A DNA stretch of 52,830 nucleotides from Gemmatimonadota bacterium (GTDB lineage Bacteria; Gemmatimonadota; Gemmatimonadetes; Longimicrobiales; Gaopeijiaceae): positions 1-52,830 of the forward strand of contig JAOTVL010000006.1 in assembly GCA_029863525.1 (NCBI GenBank). Reading direction: 5' to 3'. The first letter of the stretch is position 1, and each line of letters begins with the position of its first letter. Below, piece after piece: positions 48,350 through 52,830 of the stretch. The position numbers were made by a program, and so were the translations under genes. The notes beneath the pieces were generated by a model. The model did no database searches and was not told the origin of the DNA. It was given only the letters and a program-made list of their open reading frames with translations.

Positions 48350-48587
48350 TTGACCCCCTTGGAGAGAAACGGTGGCGAACGCCCAAGCCGCGTTGTGACG
48401 AACTCGCAATGGAATAGGCGCAGCGTCAAGGATTTTCTTCGTCCGGATTCGGAGCGGGAACGGCCGACGGAGGTCGCGTATTCCCGCTCCAAACGTTGCG
48501 TGCGCGCTGCCCGGACCGTATGACATGGCCCGGAGGCGTCGGCGACACGGCGTCCCAGCCCGTTCCGCCCTACGGAGAATGATGATC

Positions 48588-49103
48588 ATGAAGCGCCTGC
48601 TCCCCGCTGCCCTCACCATGGCATTGTTGACGCCGCTCGCCGCCTCGGCCCAGACGGTCACGGAGTCGCTCGAAGGCCTGTACGGAGTCACGAAGACTCA
48701 AATCATGGCGACGGCCCGAATGCTCGATGAGGACGTCTACGCGTACCGCCCGACCGACGAGGTCCGGTCCACGGGTGAGATCCTCGCGCACATCGCGAAC
48801 GCCCAGTTCGCTTTCTGCTCCGCCGCGGCGGCCGAGGCGAGCCCGGCCACGGAGAATTTCGAGCAGACCCGCACCACGAAGGCGAGCATCGTCGAAGCCC
48901 TCGAGCTGGGCTTTGGGTACTGCGATGAGGTGTACGACGGGATGACCGACGACATGGGTGGTCGGAGCGTGAACTTCTTCACGGGTCCCAACACGTCGTT
49001 CGGGGTGTTGGCGTTCAACTCCGCCCACAACTACGAGCACTACGGCAACCTCGTCACCTACATGCGGATGAATGGCATCGTGCCGCCGTCGTCGATGCAG
49101 TAG
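48588..49103 (+). CDS. Exported DinB-like protein
   Basis: The 171-residue protein has a signal peptide (to about Ala22) and a DinB-type four-helix bundle. Metal-ligand positions are seen as His in ILAHIANAQ and the His-x3-His pair in HNYEHYGNL. DinB/YfiT proteins are usually cytoplasmic metal-dependent enzymes such as thiol transferases; the signal peptide here is unusual but occurs in this group of bacteria. GGAG at ten bases supports the ATG at 48588; ATGs at 48579 and 48582 are nearer to that site and cannot be excluded. It leads a plus-strand group of three genes. Confidence 0.83.
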   Translation: MKRLLPAALTMALLTPLAASAQTVTESLEGLYGVTKTQIMATARMLDEDVYAYRPTDEVRSTGEILAHIANAQFAFCSAAAAEASPATENFEQTRTTKASIVEALELGFGYCDEVYDGMTDDMGGRSVNFFTGPNTSFGVLAFNSAHNYEHYGNLVTYMRMNGIVPPSSMQ

Positions 49104-49118
49104 GGCAGGAAAGGGGCT

Positions 49119-49607
49119 ATGGCGATGGAAGGCTCGACGGAGACGGCCCCGGCGACGGGTGACCTGCTGTACGAAGCCTTCTACGGGGCCGCTCTCGGCG
49201 GAGCCGCCATCGCCATCTTCTTCCTCGCGGCCGACACCATCGCGGGTCGACCGCTCTACACTCCGTCACTCCTGGGGGAGGTGCTCTTCACGGGCGCCGA
49301 CCCAACGGCGGTGGAGGTCGTCCGCCTCGAGATGGTCGCGTACTTCAGCGGGGTCCACCTCGTGGCGTTCCTGTTGCTGGGCTTGTGCACATCCTGGCTC
49401 TGCCGTGTGACGGGGATTTCCAAGCGCGACCTTCCCGTAGTGACCGGCGTCGTCTTCCTGATGCTCACCGGGGCGTTCTTCGGGGGCGACCTTCTCCTCT
49501 TCCCGGGCGTAGCGGTGACGATCGGCATCCCGGAGCTTCTACTCGGCAACTTCCTCGCCGCCGCGGTCATGGGTGTCTTCCTCCGAAAGGCTCACGCCGA
49601 CGACTGA
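49119..49607 (+). CDS. Four-helix membrane protein of unknown function
   Basis: The 162-residue protein has four hydrophobic segments (about 18-40, 73-95, 105-125 and 130-155), with a soluble loop of about 30 residues after the first. No conserved catalytic residues are apparent. It starts 16 bases after the DinB-like gene and ends two bases before the thioredoxin-like lipoprotein, so the three are likely co-transcribed. An ATG two codons downstream is an alternative start. I do not recognise a family. Confidence 0.7.
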   Translation: MAMEGSTETAPATGDLLYEAFYGAALGGAAIAIFFLAADTIAGRPLYTPSLLGEVLFTGADPTAVEVVRLEMVAYFSGVHLVAFLLLGLCTSWLCRVTGISKRDLPVVTGVVFLMLTGAFFGGDLLLFPGVAVTIGIPELLLGNFLAAAVMGVFLRKAHADD

Positions 49608-49608
49608 G

Positions 49609-50433
49609 ATGCCCCGCCGAAGGCTTCGGAATCGCCGCGTGCTGCTCGTCCCGGCCCTGGCTGCCCTCGCGTCGTGCGTTCCCGACCAATCGTGGCGGAC
49701 CGGTGCAGGCGCCTCGACCGGGTGCACGAAATCGCTGGCTGTCGCCGTTCACGCCCTGGGCCGACGAGGCCCGTCGATCGAAGGCCCGCCGGACGCGCTC
49801 GGCGGACGAAGCGTGCGCATTCCGGTGGGTGAAAGCGGCGATTGGCTCGTCTGGCTCGCGGGGGCGGCGGGGCAGCCGGCTGCGTTGACGCGGATCCTGG
49901 ATGGCGAGCCGCTCCCGAGTGGCTTGGACGGGTGTGCGTTCCTAGCGCGCGACGCATCCATCCGGACGCACGGACCGATGCTCGGAGCCTCGGCGTCGGC
50001 CGCGGACGTGTCGGGGCATGCCGACCAGATCGGCGAGCCGTTCGACAGGGGCGTCGTTCGGTTCACGGACCGCGTCCTGCGAGCGCGTCTCGCGCGGACC
50101 GGCGCGCTCGTCGTGTACGTCTGGTCACCCCACATGCCGCTCTCCGTCGATGGATACGGAGAGGTCGAGCGGGCGGCTCGCGCGCTGGGTCTGTCGGTTG
50201 AACCGGTGCTCTTCGCGGGCGCGGATCGAGCGTTCGCCCAGCGTGCGGCGGAGCGCGCCGGAATTCCGGACCGCGGGCTGCGCGAGGTCGCATCGGCCGA
50301 GCTCATCCTCCGCGACGCCCAGGTCCACGCACCGTCGATCCTGGTCTTCGCGCACGGGCGCGTCTCGTCGGTCCTGCCCGGATATCGGAGCGCCGACGGC
50401 TATCGACGCTTCCTCGAAGCGTTCCTGAATTGA
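49609..50433 (+). CDS. Lipoprotein with C-terminal thioredoxin-like fold lacking CxxC
   Basis: The 274-residue product has a lipoprotein signal with lipobox LASC (Cys23). The first half (about 40-145) is unassigned and contains three cysteines. The C-terminal half looks thioredoxin-like: ALVVYVWSPHMPLSVDGYGEVERAA (strand then helix), SVEPVLFAGAD, APSILVFAHGRVSSVLPGYRS (the cis-proline-bearing strand region), and a final helix YRRFLEAFL. The usual CxxC position reads SPHM, so it cannot work as a disulphide oxidoreductase in the normal way. The start at 49609 is chosen because the signal begins there; the ribosome site is weak. Confidence 0.7.
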   Translation: MPRRRLRNRRVLLVPALAALASCVPDQSWRTGAGASTGCTKSLAVAVHALGRRGPSIEGPPDALGGRSVRIPVGESGDWLVWLAGAAGQPAALTRILDGEPLPSGLDGCAFLARDASIRTHGPMLGASASAADVSGHADQIGEPFDRGVVRFTDRVLRARLARTGALVVYVWSPHMPLSVDGYGEVERAARALGLSVEPVLFAGADRAFAQRAAERAGIPDRGLREVASAELILRDAQVHAPSILVFAHGRVSSVLPGYRSADGYRRFLEAFLN

Positions 50434-50437
50434 GCGG

Positions 50438-51988
50438 CTAGGAGTCGATCGCGCGGCACAGGGCGTCGAGCGCGTCCCAGTCGACTCCCCCCGAGTGCTC
50501 ACCCGCCTGCGCGTCGCGCACGAGGGCCTGACATTGGGGCACGGACAACGCCATCGCTTGTGCGGCTACCTCGTGGTCCTCGAGCGGGAAAGGCCCTTCG
50601 GGATCGGACGGGAGCGAGCCGACGCAGGAGCGTTGCCAGATCCGACCGAGCTCCGCCCAGAGCGCCGCGCGCTCCGGTGTATCGAGGGTCGCAGTTCGCC
50701 ACGCTCGAGACACGGGGTCGACGACCCGGAAGTCGAACTCCTTCGGGTCCGTCGATTCGCGCGCCACTCGGTTCGAGAGGAAGAAGAGGCTGCCGTCGGG
50801 GAAGAAGGCGGGGAAATAGCTCCCGATCCCCGGGGTCAGCGAAGTCGAGACGCGCTGGAGTCCCGAGTGCCCGACGATGTCGCCGGCCTCGTCGCGTTCG
50901 AGACGCGCCACCATCACGTCCGTGATCGTGTTGCCGGGCAGCCCTCCGTTCACGAACGGAGTGAGGTAGGCGCCCTGGCTCAGGTGGAAGGCAAGCATGG
51001 AGTTGTCGAAGCTGAAATCCGCCTTGCCCGCCGCGAAGCCGAGATCCACGACCTCGTCGCAGCTCGTCGTTCCGCGACCGGGGTCGGTACCGGTCAGCTC
51101 GAAGATCTTGAGCGAGGCCCCGGGGGAATATCGGTTGCCCGACTGCTCGCTCGTGTACGCCGCCACGTACCGACCGTCCTTCGAGATGAACGGCGTGTTC
51201 AGATCGTTTTGGACCTCGGGGCAGACCGTCATCGGATCGGATGGGGTTACGCCGTGCAGGGCGCCTGTGCTTGCATCGTGCTCGAAGAGGTAGTCGACGA
51301 TCCGGAACTGAGTCTGGTCGGACGTGCCGGAGAACATGAGGCGATAGGTGGAACGGAGCGCGTCCCCTTCACGCTCCTCCGAGACCAGCGCCGTGGACTG
51401 GTAATACACGCGTTTCATCGAGGGGTGATCGTGCACGAAAGCCGGTTCCAGGCCGTCCGCGTCGGTGCCGCCGCCCAGGGCGGCCAGCATCGGCTCGACC
51501 GGATAGAAGCGGATCGTAGAATCCGGCGTGTAGTACGACGGCACCGTCATGTAGCGGCCGTCCGGCGTCGCCACCGCGTCGGAGCGATCAGGAATCCGCA
51601 CGCGAATCCCGTTGGTGAGGTCGAAGAGGTAGTTCTGGTCGTGGCTCGCGAAGGCGATGATCCACTCGTCGCCGTCGTGCGGCACGGGGCGGGCGAACCA
51701 GTTCACGTCGTCCACGGCGGGCGTGTCACCGGTCGGTTGGTGCGCGAGCACGTCGAGCGCGAGCGCGGGGACGTCGCAGTAGTCGTCCGTGCCGGTCGTC
51801 ATGACGGTCATTGCGGCCGACGCGCGCGCGTTCGCTTCCGGGGCCCCTGCGTCGTCCTCGCTCCCTACTCCGCATCCTGCGAGCGCGAACGCGGTCAGGG
51901 CCACCCCGCAGAGCACTCGGGTTCCAGTGTGCGAGAGCGAGGACCCGGCGAGCGATGGGAGCCGAGGGCCGGGCTCGGCGGCGCTCAT
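50438..51988 (-). CDS. Beta-propeller-like lipoprotein
   Basis: The 516-residue product has a lipoprotein signal (ALAGC, Cys39) with an unusually long N-region of about 25 residues. The mature protein contains PD40/TolB-like units, recognisable as ATPDGRYMTVPS, FISKDGRYVAAYTSE, FSFDNSMLAFHLS and FPDGSLFFLSNR, which suggest a beta-propeller. Eight or so cysteines are spread through it. The ATG overlaps the stop of the upstream amidohydrolase (ATGA), so the two are translationally coupled. The frame is open further upstream but that extension lies over the amidohydrolase gene. A substrate-sensing or docking role is possible; function is unknown. Confidence 0.78.
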   Translation of the reverse strand: MSAAEPGPRLPSLAGSSLSHTGTRVLCGVALTAFALAGCGVGSEDDAGAPEANARASAAMTVMTTGTDDYCDVPALALDVLAHQPTGDTPAVDDVNWFARPVPHDGDEWIIAFASHDQNYLFDLTNGIRVRIPDRSDAVATPDGRYMTVPSYYTPDSTIRFYPVEPMLAALGGGTDADGLEPAFVHDHPSMKRVYYQSTALVSEEREGDALRSTYRLMFSGTSDQTQFRIVDYLFEHDASTGALHGVTPSDPMTVCPEVQNDLNTPFISKDGRYVAAYTSEQSGNRYSPGASLKIFELTGTDPGRGTTSCDEVVDLGFAAGKADFSFDNSMLAFHLSQGAYLTPFVNGGLPGNTITDVMVARLERDEAGDIVGHSGLQRVSTSLTPGIGSYFPAFFPDGSLFFLSNRVARESTDPKEFDFRVVDPVSRAWRTATLDTPERAALWAELGRIWQRSCVGSLPSDPEGPFPLEDHEVAAQAMALSVPQCQALVRDAQAGEHSGGVDWDALDALCRAIDS

Positions 51989-52830
51989 CCGGGAAACGTC
52001 GACACGGGCATGCTCGGAATGATCCGCAGCGCGTTGCCATAGTACATGGCGCGGAGCACGTCGTCCGGCAGGTCCATGCCATACAGCTTCCAGAACGCGT
52101 GATAGTCGCGGTAGTAGTCGAAGTACTCGTCGGCGGTCTCGAAGACGCGCCAGTAATAGGGGTATTCGTCGGGCTGGAACGAATCCTTCCCGAACAGGAT
52201 GCGGTCCTTGTACCTCTCGAAGAACTGCGCGGCGAAGCGCGGCTGCCGCCCGAGGTCGTAGAGCACCGCGCCTACTTCGGCATGGACATTCGGGTGCTGG
52301 TCGAAGATCCGCCCCAGGCGTGCCAGGTCGTGCGTGTGCCACCCCATGTGCGCCAGGATCCACGTCGTCTCGGGGTGCTTCGCGATCATGCGGTCCCGCT
52401 CGGCCATGAGGTCGTCGAAGCTCGGAAAGCGGGTCGGGTCGTTGAACCGACGACGCTCGAAGAGCGCCATCTCGAGCCAACGCTCGTTCGTGAAGTCCAG
52501 CGGTTCGAAGAACTCCGGTGGATCGGCGGTGTGCACGAAGACCGGGACCCCGAGCCGAGCCGCCGTCTCCCAGACCACGTCGAGTTCCGGATCGTCCATC
52601 CTCAGACGTGAGCCGTCTGCCTTGGTCGTGGAGAGGCCGAACGACTTGCCGATCTCGCCGATCCCGACCGCGCCGGCCGCGACATCCTCTTCCAGCTGCG
52701 CAGCGATGCGGGCGCCTGATCCCGGACCGACATTGCTCATGTCGAGCGACGCGAAGAAGACGAAGCGGTCTTCGTAGCCGGCCTCACGCACCGCATCGAT
52801 CTGAGACCGAAGGCGTCTACCCGAGCTCGG
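51985..52830 (-). CDS. Amidohydrolase (amidohydrolase 2 type), 5' end outside the window
   Basis: The visible 281 residues are the C-terminal part of a metal-dependent amidohydrolase; the reading frame stays open to the window edge (codons reading RSQIDAVREAGY precede an in-frame GTG at 52791), so the true start is off the end. Visible blocks are FVFFASLD, VGIGEIGKSFG, FVHTADPPEFF, LAHMGWH and ILFGKDSFQPDEYPYYW, matching the TIM-barrel metal site of the amidohydrolase-2 group (decarboxylases and lactonases). It overlaps the beta-propeller lipoprotein by four bases. Confidence 0.88.
   Translation of the reverse strand, partial: PSSGRRLRSQIDAVREAGYEDRFVFFASLDMSNVGPGSGARIAAQLEEDVAAGAVGIGEIGKSFGLSTTKADGSRLRMDDPELDVVWETAARLGVPVFVHTADPPEFFEPLDFTNERWLEMALFERRRFNDPTRFPSFDDLMAERDRMIAKHPETTWILAHMGWHTHDLARLGRIFDQHPNVHAEVGAVLYDLGRQPRFAAQFFERYKDRILFGKDSFQPDEYPYYWRVFETADEYFDYYRDYHAFWKLYGMDLPDDVLRAMYYGNALRIIPSMPVSTFPG

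Noticed and set aside
50495-52042. Plus-strand open frame of 515 codons opposite the propeller-like lipoprotein
   Set aside because: The minus-strand frame has a lipoprotein signal and repeated propeller-like units, and is coupled to the amidohydrolase. The plus frame is arginine/valine-rich without motifs.
1-52830. Prophage, insertion sequence or defence island
   Set aside because: No transposase, integrase, terminase, restriction or toxin-antitoxin gene was seen, and codon use looks even across the window by eye.

Overview
The window is high-GC (mid-60s percent by eye) bacterial chromosome with dense, short-overlap gene packing and many GTG and TTG starts. It carries no rRNA, tRNA or mobile element, so taxonomy is inferred only. 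Duplicated-orphan-type (ADOP) ABC permeases behind PadR genes, a DUF1592/DUF1552 pair, many secreted lipoproteins and several outer-membrane beta-barrels suggest a diderm of the Gemmatimonadota or Acidobacteriota kind. No gene-free stretch exceeds about 265 bases. No frameshifted gene, prophage, insertion sequence or CRISPR array was found. The last gene (minus strand) runs off the right edge.

Left part. 16-8839 is one plus-strand operon: sugar-type epimerase, two Gfo/Idh/MocA oxidoreductases, a family-5 binding protein with two permeases (no ATPase in the window), a short-chain dehydrogenase and an M20 dipeptidase. It looks like uptake and oxidative breakdown of a peptide- or amide-linked sugar-like compound. 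8898-15512 is a run of single genes: a glycine/aromatic-repeat lipoprotein, a cell-wall amidase, a UPF0316 membrane protein, a class A beta-lactamase-like hydrolase that seems to lack the deacylating glutamate, a Tat-exported aldo/keto reductase and two secreted proteins. 15684-18070 pairs a copper nitrite reductase (nirK) lacking the usual type-1 axial methionine with an alginate-export-type porin. Minus-strand genes 18163-21650 encode a collagen-like secreted protein, a small lipoprotein, an SGNH hydrolase and a peptidoglycan transglycosylase with a pentapeptide-repeat tail.

Middle. 21790-26418 is a D-aminoacylase-type amidohydrolase, enoyl-CoA hydratase and ADP-forming acyl-CoA synthetase operon, which fits release of an acyl group and its conversion to a CoA thioester. 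26468-27820 is an outer-membrane barrel divergent from the first of two PadR-permease modules (27986-31083 and 31173-34204), each preceded by an AT-rich repeat likely to be the PadR operator. 34285-38978 holds a class C-type serine hydrolase, a PH-like membrane protein, a small lipoprotein, an HU protein and a DoxX-like membrane protein.

Right part. 39110-46404 is a tightly coupled operon of a di-haem-motif DUF1592 protein, a Tat-exported DUF1552 protein, an exported ankyrin-repeat protein and an AtoE-type short-chain fatty acid transporter. It is the best candidate here for an uncharacterised system. 46453-52830 holds a DUF3553-like protein, a small barrel, an exported DinB-like protein, a four-helix membrane protein, a thioredoxin-like lipoprotein without CxxC, and a translationally coupled amidohydrolase plus beta-propeller-like lipoprotein.
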